Positions 1-8,015 of a stretch of 46,616 nucleotides of DNA are shown piece by piece. The translations under genes and the position numbers were made by a program. The notes beneath the pieces are model-generated. The model did not search any database. It had not been told where the DNA came from and saw nothing but the letters and a program-made list of their open reading frames with translations. How positions within the stretch are numbered: position 1 is the stretch's first letter; every line of letters starts with the position of its first letter. The stretch is from Candidatus Pullichristensenella stercorigallinarum (GTDB lineage Bacteria; Bacillota; Clostridia; Christensenellales; Aristaeellaceae): the NCBI GenBank assembly GCA_018712945.1, contig DVFZ01000119.1:1-46616 (forward strand). Direction: 5' to 3'.

Positions 1-1101
1 GTGGTGCAGATCACCAATGACGAGGTCTGCGTCAACGTCGGTTACAAGGCAGACGGATTGGTTAAGAAAGCTGACCTCTCCTCGACCGATGTAAAGGTTG
101 GCGACGAGATCGAAGTCGAAGTCGTCAAGGTAAACGACGGCGAAGGCAATGTGTTGCTCTCGCAGCGCAACATCGTCAACCGCAAGATCTGGGATGAGAT
201 CATGGCCAAGTATGAATCCGGCGAGTACGTCACCGGTATTGGCAAGGAAGCCGTCAAGGGCGGCTTGCTGGCCGACGTGATGGGTATCCGCTGCTTCATC
301 CCCGCCTCGCAGCTTTCCCTGCGCTATGTGGAAAAGATCGAGGAGTTCGTAGGCCAGGAGCTGACCCTGCAGATCATTGAGATCGACAAGCCCAAGAAGC
401 GCATCGTCGCTTCCCGTAAAAAGGTGCTCATGGCTGAGGAAGCCGAGCGCAAAAAGGCTATTTGGGACGCTCTGGAAGTCGGCAGCGTGGTCAAGGGCGT
501 TGTGCGCCGCCTGGCGGACTTTGGCGCTTTTGTGGACATCGGCGGCGTGGACGGCCTTGTACACGTGACGGATCTGAGCTGGGGCCGCGTGCAGCATCCC
601 TCGGATGTAGTCAAGGTTGGCGACGAGATCGACGTGAAGATTTTGAACGTGGATCCGGCGCGCGAGCGCATTTCCCTTTCCTACAAGCAGACCCGCCCGC
701 GTCCGTGGACGGTGGCCGGCGAAAAGTACCCGGTCGGCTCCGTGGTGGAGGGCAAGGTTGTGCGCATCACCACTTTCGGCGCCTTTGTGGAGCTGGAGCC
801 CGGCCTTGACGGTCTGGTACACATTTCCCAGTGCGCCCTCACCCGCATTGCCAAGGTTGAGGATGCTGTCAACGTCGGCGACATCGTGCGTGTGAAGGTA
901 TTGGACGTCAACACCGAGGCCAAGCGCATTTCCCTGTCGATCCGCGAGGTGCTCGAGGACGAAGCGATGGAGCAGATGCCCGCCAGCAACGATCTGGATG
1001 AGTACGCCATCGTGGACGTACCCGCTATCGAGGATGAGCCAGAAGCCGTTCCGGTAGAAATCCCCACCGCGGAAACTGAGGAAGCTCCCGCCGAGGAATA
1101 A
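1..1101 (+). CDS. rpsA: 30S ribosomal protein S1-like protein, 5' truncated
   Basis: RNA-binding S1 protein that helps mRNA bind the 30S subunit, or an S1-like paralogue. Four OB-fold S1 repeats are visible. The first is cut by the window edge and ends near residue 55, the second covers about 75-145, the third about 160-230 and the fourth about 245-315. Repeats three and four carry the classic core G-x-V-x-x-(I/L)-x-x-F-G-A-F-V followed by D-G-L-V-H. A Pro/Glu-rich acidic tail of about 45 residues ends the protein. The reading frame enters from base 1 inside the first repeat, so the GTG there is not the true start. A fusion to another domain upstream, as in some Clostridia, cannot be excluded. 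Confidence 0.85.
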   Translation: MVQITNDEVCVNVGYKADGLVKKADLSSTDVKVGDEIEVEVVKVNDGEGNVLLSQRNIVNRKIWDEIMAKYESGEYVTGIGKEAVKGGLLADVMGIRCFIPASQLSLRYVEKIEEFVGQELTLQIIEIDKPKKRIVASRKKVLMAEEAERKKAIWDALEVGSVVKGVVRRLADFGAFVDIGGVDGLVHVTDLSWGRVQHPSDVVKVGDEIDVKILNVDPARERISLSYKQTRPRPWTVAGEKYPVGSVVEGKVVRITTFGAFVELEPGLDGLVHISQCALTRIAKVEDAVNVGDIVRVKVLDVNTEAKRISLSIREVLEDEAMEQMPASNDLDEYAIVDVPAIEDEPEAVPVEIPTAETEEAPAEE

Positions 1102-1113
1102 TTCCCATCGCTA

Positions 1114-1374
1114 TGATGCGGCACGGCCCTGCGCCGTGCCGCATCAGGATGTTGACAAAGTCAACAGACTGCCAGAGGGATGAGAAAGCCTGCAAGACAA
1201 GGAAGCAAACTTGCAGACAAGGGAGCTTACATGAACGTAAGTGACCGCAGGCTGCATGTGCAGCTGACGCAGGAAGCAGAAATTGCCTCTGATTTTCTCT
1301 TTGATCAGGGCAATTTTTGCGTTTGTAGGCTTTGTCAGCGCTCTGATGCGGCACGGCCCTGCGCCGTGCCGCAT
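1114..1374. repeat. Structured repeat element bounded by two identical 31-nt palindromes
   Basis: Positions 1114-1144 and 1344-1374 are identical 31-nt copies. Each folds into a 12-14 bp GC-rich hairpin with loop CCTGC (stem GATGCGGCACGGC and its complement). Just inside them TGACAAAG (1153-1160) and CTTTGTCA (1330-1337) form a further inverted pair, so the arms of the whole element are inverted. The interior adds more hairpins, for example around 1228-1245 (CTTAC/GTAAG), 1250-1265 (GCTGCA/TGCAGC) and 1283-1319 (AAATTGCC with GGCAATTT). There is no convincing gene. An antisense frame of 82 codons follows the element but has no ribosome binding site. It may be a MITE- or REP-like element or a structured RNA. 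Confidence 0.7.
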
Positions 1375-1433
1375 TTTCTCGAGCGAATTCATACTGCCCG
1401 GCGCTCATCCCCGGCGATGTTTTGGAATCAAGA

Positions 1434-1469
1434 GGAAAGTCGCAGAAAGCGTTTGCCTGCGACGTTTCC
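1434..1469 (+). other. Hairpin in rpsA-hydrolase intergenic region
   Basis: GGAAAGTCGCAG (1434-1445) pairs with CTGCGACGTTTCC (1457-1469) with one bulged base, and a pyrimidine-rich stretch follows (ATTTTCTTCTT). It could be a weak terminator or a leader structure. The remaining bases up to 1587 hold only the AGAAAGG ribosome binding site of the next gene and a possible -10 (TATACT, 1486-1491) without a clear -35. Confidence 0.35.
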
Positions 1470-1587
1470 AGGATTTTCTTCTTAATATACTTCAGGATTC
1501 CTGCGGGAAATCGCCTTGCCTGGCGCCCCTCCCCCCATTCAAAATTTCGTTCACCTGAATACGCCCTAAAGAAAGGTCGTTTGAAAT

Positions 1588-2517
1588 ATGCCGCATATGG
1601 AGACGCTTTCGCTCAATTCCGAGCTCGACGGTCTGGAATTGCCGGTACTGACCTGCATTCCCGACGGCGAAGTGCGCGCAGTCGTGCAGTTTTCCCACGG
1701 CATGTGTGAAAACAAGGAGCGGTACGCGCCATTTATGGAGTTTCTCGCCGCGCATGGCTTTGCCTGCGCCATCAGCGACCATCGCGGCCACGGCGCGCAG
1801 GCGCGCAAGCGCGGAGAGTTGGGATACTTTGGCGCAGACGGCGCAAACGCGCTGGTGGATGATTTGCACCAGATCACCAACTGGCTGCGCGGCCGCTTCC
1901 CGGGCAAGCGCATTTATCTCTTCGGACACAGCATGGGTTCGCTGGCGGCCCGCGTCTACGCCGCCCGGTTTGACAAAGAGCTTGCCGGGCTGATTGTATG
2001 CGGCAGCCCTGGTTGGAACCCGGCCGCCCCTTTCGGGCGGCTGTTGGCGCGCTTTCTGGGAAAACTGAAGGGCGAAAGAAAGCGCGGCAAGTTTTTGAAA
2101 ATCATCACCTTTGGGCCGTTTTACCGCGCCTTTAAGCATGAAGAAAGCAAGTGCGCCTGGATTTGCTCGGACAAGGCGGTCGTGGATGCCTATGACGCCG
2201 ATCCTCTGTGCGGCTTTACCTTTACCTACAATGGCTTCGAGGCCCTGTATTCGCTGATGATTCAATGCTACAGCAGGCGCGAAAAGGCCGGTTCTCCCAG
2301 CCTGCCCATCTTCTTTATCTCCGGCAGCGAGGACACCTGTCGCGGTGGGGACAAGGGCTTCGCACAGGCCATCGAACGCATGCGCGCTCGGGGCTATACG
2401 CGCATAGACAGCCGCCTCTATCCGGGCATGCGCCACGAAATTCTCAATGAACCCGGCCGCCAGGCTGTGTACGGCGACGTTCTTGCCTGGCTGGAAGCGC
2501 GGGAGGCGGAAGCATGA
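1588..2517 (+). CDS. Alpha/beta hydrolase, lysophospholipase/monoacylglycerol lipase type
   Basis: A 309-residue serine hydrolase of the Hydrolase_4 (PF12146) type, whose members cleave lysophospholipids, monoglycerides or other esters. The nucleophile elbow G-H-S-M-G-S places the catalytic serine at residue 115. Asp249 in G-S-E-D-T and His283 in M-R-H-E-I-L-N-E complete the likely triad. The oxyanion motif H-G-M-C-E appears near residue 37 and the D-H-R-G-H-G segment near 64-69 is typical of the family. There is no signal peptide or membrane segment, so it should be cytosolic. The ATG has an AGAAAGG site about 10 bases upstream. It overlaps the MutT gene by four bases (ATGA), so the two are translationally coupled. 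The substrate is unknown. Confidence 0.85.
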   Translation: MPHMETLSLNSELDGLELPVLTCIPDGEVRAVVQFSHGMCENKERYAPFMEFLAAHGFACAISDHRGHGAQARKRGELGYFGADGANALVDDLHQITNWLRGRFPGKRIYLFGHSMGSLAARVYAARFDKELAGLIVCGSPGWNPAAPFGRLLARFLGKLKGERKRGKFLKIITFGPFYRAFKHEESKCAWICSDKAVVDAYDADPLCGFTFTYNGFEALYSLMIQCYSRREKAGSPSLPIFFISGSEDTCRGGDKGFAQAIERMRARGYTRIDSRLYPGMRHEILNEPGRQAVYGDVLAWLEAREAEA

Positions 2518-2903
2518 TCGCGGTGGTAGCTGGCGTCGTGAAAAGGGATGGGCGGCTTTTACTCTGCCAGCGCCCCGAGGGCAAGCGCCTCGGCCTTCTG
2601 TGGGAATTTCCCGGCGGCAAGGTGGAAATGGGCGAAACCCCGAAGGCGGCGCTGGAGCGCGAATTAAAGGAAGAACTCAATGTGGAAACGCGCACAGGCC
2701 GTGTGCTGGACGTATTGCGCCTGGACGACCGCAATGGCGGCGACATGCTATTGCTGTTTTACGAAAGCGAAATCGTATCCGGCGAGCCGGAAACCGTGGA
2801 ATGCCGCGCGTTTGCCTGGGCGCTCCCCCAGGATGTGCGCGCCTATGACCTTGCCCCGGCGGACGCCCTGTTTGCGCGCAGGAATCTTCCCGGCGACATT
2901 TGA
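2514..2903 (+). CDS. NUDIX hydrolase, MutT-type (8-oxo-dGTP diphosphatase family)
   Basis: A 129-residue Nudix protein that probably removes oxidised or non-canonical nucleoside triphosphates such as 8-oxo-dGTP. The Nudix box starts at G-G-K-V-E-M-G-E and continues A-A-L-E-R-E-L-K-E-E-L. It fits G-x5-E-x7-R-E-U-x-E-E-x-G-U except that the late Gly is Asn. The N-terminal strand with V-K-R-D-G-R-L-L-L-C-Q-R-P and the W-E-F-P-G-G lead-in are typical of the MutT/CTP-pyrophosphohydrolase subgroup. The ATG overlaps the hydrolase stop codon (ATGA), so expression depends on the upstream gene. MutT itself is only one of several related activities, so no gene symbol is given. Confidence 0.88.
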   Translation: MIAVVAGVVKRDGRLLLCQRPEGKRLGLLWEFPGGKVEMGETPKAALERELKEELNVETRTGRVLDVLRLDDRNGGDMLLLFYESEIVSGEPETVECRAFAWALPQDVRAYDLAPADALFARRNLPGDI

Positions 2904-2988
2904 GCGCGAAAACTGTATCTTTGGGCGCGCATCTCTTTTCTCCGCGCCGCTTATATCGTATAATAGGCTTCAGAAAGGAGGCGCGGAA

Positions 2989-3474
2989 ATGGATTTTATC
3001 TCTTATTTGCCGGCCATCATCCTGCTGATCCTCGGCTTCGGCCTGGTGGTGCTGGAGATGTACCTGCCGGGCTTCGGCGCGCCGGGCATACTCGGCTGCA
3101 TACTGCTCGTCGCCGGCGTAATCGCCGCCCGTCCGACGCCCTTGCAGGCGCTGATCATGGCTCTGGTCATCATCATCCTTTTGTGCATCGCGCTGTCGAT
3201 CTTCGTACACTCGGCCTCCAAGGGGCGATTGTCGAATTCACGGCTGGTGCTCAAGGAAGTGTCCACCCATCCGGAGAGCGAAAACGAACTGGCTTATTTC
3301 GTCGGCAAGACCGGCACGGCCAGCACGGCCTTGCGCCCTGCGGGCATGGCCGAGTTTGACGGCGTGAAGCTCAGCGTGGTTTCCAAGGGTGAATTCATCG
3401 AGGCCGGACGTGCTGTGACGGTGGAATGCGTGGAGGGCAACCGCATCGTCGTGCATGAAGCGAAAAAGGCCTGA
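2989..3474 (+). CDS. NfeD-like membrane protein (short form)
   Basis: A 161-residue protein with the layout of short NfeD proteins. Transmembrane helices lie at about residues 7-27, 30-48 and 55-75, followed by a soluble C-terminal OB-fold-like domain (about 100-158) with G-K-x-G-x-A and the closing V-x-V-x-x-V-E-G-N-R-I-V-V. Short NfeD proteins are encoded beside flotillin-like scaffold proteins and are thought to work with them in membrane microdomains. Here FloA follows about 460 bp downstream. The start is chosen at 2989 because AAAGGAGG lies eight bases upstream; a longer in-frame extension upstream overlaps mutT and has no such site. A TATAAT at 2959-2964 could be a -10 of a separate promoter, but no good -35 is visible. 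Confidence 0.85.
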   Translation: MDFISYLPAIILLILGFGLVVLEMYLPGFGAPGILGCILLVAGVIAARPTPLQALIMALVIIILLCIALSIFVHSASKGRLSNSRLVLKEVSTHPESENELAYFVGKTGTASTALRPAGMAEFDGVKLSVVSKGEFIEAGRAVTVECVEGNRIVVHEAKKA

Positions 3475-3496
3475 GGGTTGAAAAGGGGGAAGATAC

Positions 3497-3892
3497 ATGG
3501 AAGGCGGCGCAATATTGCTGGCAGTGTTGGTCGTGCTGGCACTGGGAATCTGGCTGTATCTGCGGTTTTACCTGCGCATGGATCTGTGGCTGGCGGCGCG
3601 CGCCGCAGGCGTACCACTTCCTTTTTCCGCGCTCACGGCAATGCGGTTTCGCCGCGTGATGCCGGAAAAGATTGTCTTTCCCTATATTAAGGCGCACAAA
3701 GCCGGGGTAAAGGTCAGATTGACCGATCTGGAGGCGCTTGTCATAGCTGGCGGCGATCCAATGCGCGTTGTTGACGCGCTCATCCTGGCGCATGAAAGGG
3801 ACTTTCCCCTGTCCTTCATGGACTGTGTCAAGAGCAGTTTGTCCGGGGAGGATCCTTGCGCTTTCGTCAAGCAACATACGACATCTATCTGA
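3497..3892 (+). CDS. FloA N-terminal-domain-only paralogue
   Basis: A 131-residue protein not matching a full-length family. An N-terminal membrane helix (about 5-26) is followed by a segment clearly homologous to the N-terminal part of FloA encoded next door. Shared stretches include L-W-(I/L)-x-A-R-x-x-G-V, A/G-M-R-F-R-R-V, P-x-K-I-V, I-K-x-x-K-A-G, and A-G-G-x-x-x-R-V-V-D-(A/S)-L-I. It stops just where FloA's long SPFH/coiled-coil part would begin. A clean ribosome binding site (AAAAGGGGGAAG) and intact frame argue against a pseudogene. It lies between NfeD-like and floA genes on the same strand. Inferred role: accessory or dominant-negative partner of FloA, perhaps by mixed oligomers. This is a tandem duplication with loss of the C-terminal part. 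Confidence 0.7.
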   Translation: MEGGAILLAVLVVLALGIWLYLRFYLRMDLWLAARAAGVPLPFSALTAMRFRRVMPEKIVFPYIKAHKAGVKVRLTDLEALVIAGGDPMRVVDALILAHERDFPLSFMDCVKSSLSGEDPCAFVKQHTTSI

Positions 3893-3937
3893 GGGAGACC
3901 GCCATGGGGCGGCAAATTGGAAAGGGGGATTTGGGTC

Positions 3938-4936
3938 ATGGAGACTTCATCCTTTATCGTCAGTATCATCGCCATTGTCGGCATCGTGTTGGTTCTGATT
4001 TTTCTGCTTCGCTTTGTACCGCTGGGCTTGTGGATTACGGCGCGCACCTCGGGCGTGCGCGTGCGCATCAGCACGCTGGTGGGCATGCGTTTCCGCCGCG
4101 TCAATCCCTCCAAGATTGTGCTGCCGATGATCAAGGTTACCAAGGCAGGCCTGGACATCAGCATGAACGAATTGGAGGCGCATCTGATGGCAGGCGGTAG
4201 TGTGGATCGCGTGGTCGATTCTCTGATTGCCGCGCAATCGGCGCAGATTCCATTGGAGTTTGAGCAGAGCCGTGCCATCGACCTGGCCGGCCGCAATGTG
4301 CTCGAAGCTGTGAAAATGTCGGTCAATCCCAAGGTGATTGAAACGCCTGTGGTCGCCGCCATCGCCAAAGACGGCATCGAGTTGCGCGCCAAGGCCCGCG
4401 TTACTGTACGCGCCAATATCGCCCGTCTCGTCGGTGGCGCCGGTGAGGAAACCATCATCGCCCGCGTTGGCGAGGGCATCGTCACTACCGTCGGTTCTTC
4501 TCCTACGCACAAAGAAGTGCTGGAAAACCCTGACCTCATCAGCCGCACGGTGCTGGCCAAGGGCCTGGATGCGGGCACGGCTTTTGAGATTCTTTCCATC
4601 GACATCGCCGACGTGGATGTGGGCCGCAACGTAGGCGCGCAGTTGCAGATGGACCAGGCTGAGGCCGACCGCCGCATCGCGCAGGCCAAGGCAGAGGAGC
4701 GCCGCGCCATGGCCGTGGCCCACGAGCAGGAAATGCTGGCCTCTGTGCAGGAAATGCGCGCCCGCGTGGTCGAGGCCGAAGCGGAAGTGCCGCGCGCCAT
4801 GGCTGCCGCGTTGCGCGAAGGCAAGTTGGGCGTAATGGATTATTATCAGATGCAAAACGTCATCTCCGACACCCGCATGCGCGATTCCATCGCCGCAACG
4901 GATGCCTCGGTCAAGCCCAACGAAGAAAAGAAGTAA
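3938..4936 (+). CDS. floA: Flotillin-like protein FloA
   Basis: A 332-residue bacterial flotillin that scaffolds functional membrane microdomains. The N-terminal membrane-inserted hydrophobic segment covers about residues 5-30. It is followed by the family signature G-L-W-I-T-A-R and [10 protein letters not shown], the SPFH region (about 60-225), and an Ala/Glu-rich helical stretch rich in heptads (about 235-310). Length matches Bacillus FloA/YqfA (about 330). The start is ATG 3938, preceded by GAAAGGGGG; a TTG seven codons upstream sits inside that site and is unlikely. The preceding NfeD-like gene and FloA-like fragment suggest one membrane-organisation operon. A GC-rich hairpin follows the stop. 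Confidence 0.93.
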   Translation: METSSFIVSIIAIVGIVLVLIFLLRFVPLGLWITARTSGVRVRISTLVGMRFRRVNPSKIVLPMIKVTKAGLDISMNELEAHLMAGGSVDRVVDSLIAAQSAQIPLEFEQSRAIDLAGRNVLEAVKMSVNPKVIETPVVAAIAKDGIELRAKARVTVRANIARLVGGAGEETIIARVGEGIVTTVGSSPTHKEVLENPDLISRTVLAKGLDAGTAFEILSIDIADVDVGRNVGAQLQMDQAEADRRIAQAKAEERRAMAVAHEQEMLASVQEMRARVVEAEAEVPRAMAAALREGKLGVMDYYQMQNVISDTRMRDSIAATDASVKPNEEKK

Positions 4937-4940
4937 CCGC

Positions 4941-4967
4941 AAAGGGCGGCGGGTTCCCGCCGCCTTT
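4941..4967 (+). other. Intercistronic hairpin after floA
   Basis: AAAGGGCGGCGGG (4941-4953) pairs with CCCGCCGCCTTT (4956-4967) with one bulged G. No U-run follows and the next gene starts 26 bases later, so this looks like an mRNA-stabilising or partial attenuating hairpin and not a full terminator. Confidence 0.45.
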
Positions 4968-4993
4968 CCCGCAGCAGAAGGGAGGGATCGCTC

Positions 4994-5674
4994 TTGGATG
5001 GAATCGCTATAATGTTCGTCGTCATCGCTGTGGTAGGGGCGATCATCAAAACCGCCGGCAAGACCGCGCAAAAGCGCCCCGGGCAATCTGTTCCGCCCGA
5101 ACAACCGGCGCAAACGGCGCGGCGGAAAATGGCCGTAAAGCCAGTCACCATACAGAACGATCATCCGATTTCCTGGGAAGAGGCCTTCCCACCTGAAGTG
5201 CGCGAAGTGCTGGTCAGGGGACGCCGGAAGGGTGTACATCCGCTTCCGAAGGCCGCTTCAGGCAAAAAGGCCCCGCCCGCGCCCAAAACAGCAATGGACA
5301 CGGCTCCATCCTCAAGCGAAGTTTCCGAGACGCTTAATCGGACGGACGATCTTGGTTTGGAGGAACGGCGGCATGTCTATGCCGGCGGCGGCACAGGCTG
5401 CTCCCTGCCGCAGGAAGCGCCTGACAGCGAAGGCAACAGCCGCGCTTATGACGACGGCTGTATCGGCGGCTCCTTGCCGCACGAACGGCCCACCGCCTCC
5501 GCCCGGATAAAGCCCCGTATACAGGCGGCGGATCCCGCCCCCATCCTGCTCAACGCCGCTTCTCCGGACGGACGCAAGTCCAAGCTCACTGCCGCGGAAA
5601 TGCGCCGGGCTGTGGTCATGGCGGAGGTACTCGCCCGCCCCGTGGCCCTGCGGCCGCACGGCTACCGTCTGTAA
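4994..5674 (+). CDS. Membrane-anchored low-complexity protein of unknown function
   Basis: A 226-residue protein I do not recognise. One N-terminal transmembrane helix (about residues 4-19) is followed by a Pro/Ala/Lys-rich, probably disordered region. The motif G-C-S-L-P-Q-E (near 134) recurs as G-C-I-G-G-S-L-P-H-E (near 155), an imperfect repeat about 20 residues apart. The C-terminal segment K-L-T-A-A-E-M-R-R-A-V-V-M-A-E-V-L looks helical. The start is TTG 4994, because GGAGGG (4981-4986) lies seven bases upstream. The next in-frame ATG (5012) would cut into the membrane helix. Its place directly after floA and before a terminator suggests a link to the membrane cluster, but the function is open. 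Confidence 0.65.
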   Translation: MDGIAIMFVVIAVVGAIIKTAGKTAQKRPGQSVPPEQPAQTARRKMAVKPVTIQNDHPISWEEAFPPEVREVLVRGRRKGVHPLPKAASGKKAPPAPKTAMDTAPSSSEVSETLNRTDDLGLEERRHVYAGGGTGCSLPQEAPDSEGNSRAYDDGCIGGSLPHERPTASARIKPRIQAADPAPILLNAASPDGRKSKLTAAEMRRAVVMAEVLARPVALRPHGYRL

Positions 5675-5688
5675 TTTTTGACTTTGCA

Positions 5689-5719
5689 CGTGCGCGTCCC
5701 TTGGGGCGCGCACGCTTTT
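5689..5719 (+). terminator. Rho-independent terminator after floA cluster
   Basis: An 11-bp stem (CGTGCGCGTCC with GGGCGCGCACG, one G-U) with loop CTTG is followed by CTTTT. It ends the plus-strand membrane cluster. The rest of the interval to 5865 shows no gene and no clear promoter. Confidence 0.75.
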
Positions 5720-5865
5720 GTATAGGAAACACGTGCTGCCCAATGCGCAGGAATTTTGCAAAACCCGGAGAATTCTTTATTGGAAATTGCCGCAGACGCG
5801 GCGCGCAGGCCGCAAACGCGCTTCCATCAAAGTTCCGGCACCGCGACCTGAAAGGAGGAAAACCC

Positions 5866-6615
5866 GTGGATCCCATCCGCATACTCATCGCCGACGACGA
5901 TCCCGGCATGCTGCTGGTGATGCGCAAGCTCGTGGAGCGCGCCGAGGACTACGAACTCGTGGGCGAGGCGCAAAACGGCGAGCAAGTGCTGGCCCTGTAT
6001 GAAAAATACACCCCGGAGGTCGTGCTCATGGATGTGGAAATGCCGGGCATGTCCGGCATTGACTGCGCGCGCATCATCCAGGACAAAAACCCCAAGGCCG
6101 TGCTGGTGTTCGCCACCGCGCACGAACAATACATGAAAAGCGCTTTCGAGGTGTACGCCTTTGACTATCTGGTAAAACCCTTTCCCGTCGATCGCGCCCT
6201 GAACACGCTGCGCCTGATCCGCGAACGCCTGCGCGAAAGCGCCGCCGCTCAGTCTGTGACCACGCGCGCCCGGCCCCGCCAGGCCCCCGCGCGCCTGATG
6301 CTCAAGAGCCGCGACGGGCTTTCGTTTGTGGATATCGAGGACATACTGCTTGTGCAGCGTGAGGAACGGCAGACTGTCATCTACACCGTAAACGGCGGCC
6401 GCTTCGTCACCGGCGAAGGGTTGAGCGAACTGGAAGAACGATTGCCGGCGAATATGTTCTTCCGCACCCACAAATCCTATATCGTAAACGTCAACCAGAT
6501 CGAATCCGTCACGCCCTACGGCCGCTGGACGTATATCGTGCGCCTGTGCGGCACAGAGCGCGACGCGCTCATCACCCACGAACGGTTTGATGAGCTGCAA
6601 AAACTCTTTGCCTGA
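5866..6615 (+). CDS. LytTR-family response regulator (orphan)
   Basis: A 249-residue transcription factor. An N-terminal CheY-like receiver (about residues 4-120) is joined by a short linker to a LytTR DNA-binding domain (about 145-245). Receiver residues are in place: acidic Asp10-Asp12, phosphorylated Asp56 in L-M-D-V-E-M-P-G, Thr84 and Lys104 in Y-L-V-K-P-F. The LytTR part has the F-x-R-x-H-K-S-Y-I-V-N motif. The GTG start at 5866 is picked by AAAGGAGG at 5851-5858. No histidine kinase gene is near, so the partner and target genes are unknown. LytTR regulators often control cell-surface, competence or bacteriocin genes, but nothing here fixes the target. Confidence 0.92.
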   Translation: MDPIRILIADDDPGMLLVMRKLVERAEDYELVGEAQNGEQVLALYEKYTPEVVLMDVEMPGMSGIDCARIIQDKNPKAVLVFATAHEQYMKSAFEVYAFDYLVKPFPVDRALNTLRLIRERLRESAAAQSVTTRARPRQAPARLMLKSRDGLSFVDIEDILLVQREERQTVIYTVNGGRFVTGEGLSELEERLPANMFFRTHKSYIVNVNQIESVTPYGRWTYIVRLCGTERDALITHERFDELQKLFA

Positions 6616-6630
6616 CAGGAGGACAAATTC

Positions 6631-8013
6631 ATGCTATCCCGAACCATTGCCGAGCAGGCGCTCGCCGCGGCCCTGAGGACGGGCGGCGATTTTGCGGAAA
6701 TCTTCTTTGAGGATACGCGCTCAAGCAGCCTGGCCCTCAACGCAGCCGCCATTGAAACCGCCCTCACCAGCCGTGCCGCCGGCGCCGGCATCCGCGTGTA
6801 CAAAGGGCTTTCCAGCGTCTATGTACACACCAACGACCTCTCGCTTACCGGGCTGGTCAGCGCCGCGCAGAAGGCCGCGGATGCCATCGGCAGCGCCCAA
6901 CAAACCGTAAATATCCACCTGACCGGCGCCATCGCCCGCAATATCCACGCCGTTTCCCAGCTTCCCATGGACGTGCCCGGGGCGCGCCGCGCCCAGGTGA
7001 TCAAGGCCGCCGACGCCGCGGCGCGCGCCGTTTCCGGCGAGATCAGCCAGGTCACCGCCCGGCTTATCGACTGGGAGACGGACGTGGTAATCGCTAACAG
7101 CGAGGGGCTGTTCATCCCCGACCGCCGCGTCTACACGCGCCTGTCGGTGACGGCCGTGGCCTCTGGAAACGGCGAGAACCAGACCGGCAGCTACAACCCC
7201 GGGGCAATGATGGGCTTTGAGCTGTTTGATACCCGCGTGGATCCCGAGGACGTAGGCTGCCGCGCCGCGAAGCAGGCCGTCACCATGCTGCACGCTGAGC
7301 CGTGCCCGGCGGGGGTGATGTGCGTGGCCATTGACAAGGGCTTTGGCGGCGTCATTTTCCACGAAGCCTGCGGCCATTCGCTGGAGGCCACATCCGTCGC
7401 CTTTGGCAACTCCGAATTCGCGGGCAAGCTGGGCGAGCAGATTGCCTCCCCCATCGTCACCGCCATCGACGACGGCACCATGCCCAACGAATGGGGCTCT
7501 ATCAACATCGACGACGAGGGCAACCCCACCACGCGCCTGGTGCTGATTGAAAACGGCGTTCTTAAAAACTACATGGTGGACAGGCTCAACGGCCGCCGCA
7601 TGAACATGCCCGTCACCGGCAGCGCCCGCCGCCAGAACTACGCCTTTGCCCCCACATCGCGCATGCGCAACACCTTCATCGCCCCCGGCAACGACGATGA
7701 AGCGGAAATTATCGCCTCCATGGGCGACGGCCTCTACGCCAAGGCCATGGGCGGCGGCTCGGTCAACCCCATCACCGGGGAATTCAACTTCGCCGTATCC
7801 GAGGGCTACCTTGTCAAAGGCGGCAAGATCGACCGGCCCGTGCGTGGGGCGACGCTGATTGGCAAAGGCGCGGACATTCTTAAAAAGATCGACCGCGTGT
7901 GCAAGGTGCTGGAGCTTGGGCAGGGCATGTGCGGCTCGGCAAGCGGTAGCATCCCCGTCAACGTAGGCCAGCCGATGATCCGCGTGACCGATATCACCGT
8001 GGGAGGGCGCTAA
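6631..8013 (+). CDS. tldD: TldD, metalloprotease subunit
   Basis: A 460-residue subunit of the heterodimeric zinc protease TldD/TldE, which digests unfolded peptides and in some bacteria trims peptide natural products or antitoxin CcdA. The zinc-binding H-E-A-C-G-H motif (HExxxH) sits at residues 244-249, inside G-F-G-G-V-I-F-H-E. The conserved G-D-D-E-A-like segment and G-G-G-S-V-N-P near residue 370-380 also fit. Length matches the family. The ATG is preceded by ACAGGAGGAC, and the gene begins 15 bases after the response-regulator stop, so the two may be co-transcribed. tldE follows two bases after the stop. Confidence 0.95.
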   Translation: MLSRTIAEQALAAALRTGGDFAEIFFEDTRSSSLALNAAAIETALTSRAAGAGIRVYKGLSSVYVHTNDLSLTGLVSAAQKAADAIGSAQQTVNIHLTGAIARNIHAVSQLPMDVPGARRAQVIKAADAAARAVSGEISQVTARLIDWETDVVIANSEGLFIPDRRVYTRLSVTAVASGNGENQTGSYNPGAMMGFELFDTRVDPEDVGCRAAKQAVTMLHAEPCPAGVMCVAIDKGFGGVIFHEACGHSLEATSVAFGNSEFAGKLGEQIASPIVTAIDDGTMPNEWGSINIDDEGNPTTRLVLIENGVLKNYMVDRLNGRRMNMPVTGSARRQNYAFAPTSRMRNTFIAPGNDDEAEIIASMGDGLYAKAMGGGSVNPITGEFNFAVSEGYLVKGGKIDRPVRGATLIGKGADILKKIDRVCKVLELGQGMCGSASGSIPVNVGQPMIRVTDITVGGR

Positions 8014-8015
8014 GC

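Noticed and set aside
1114-1374. CRISPR array
   Set aside because: Only two repeat copies, each palindromic, with a structured 200-base interior; no regular spacing and no cas genes.
1144-1392. Small antisense gene of 82 codons in the repeat element
   Set aside because: No ribosome binding site; the frame simply follows the palindromes and inner hairpins.
3497-4936. Frameshifted single flotillin gene
   Set aside because: The short gene repeats the N-terminal domain that is also complete in floA, so this is a duplication and not one gene broken in two.
3947-5239. Antisense frame of 430 codons opposite floA
   Set aside because: His/Arg/Ala-rich shadow typical of high-GC genes, with no start signal.
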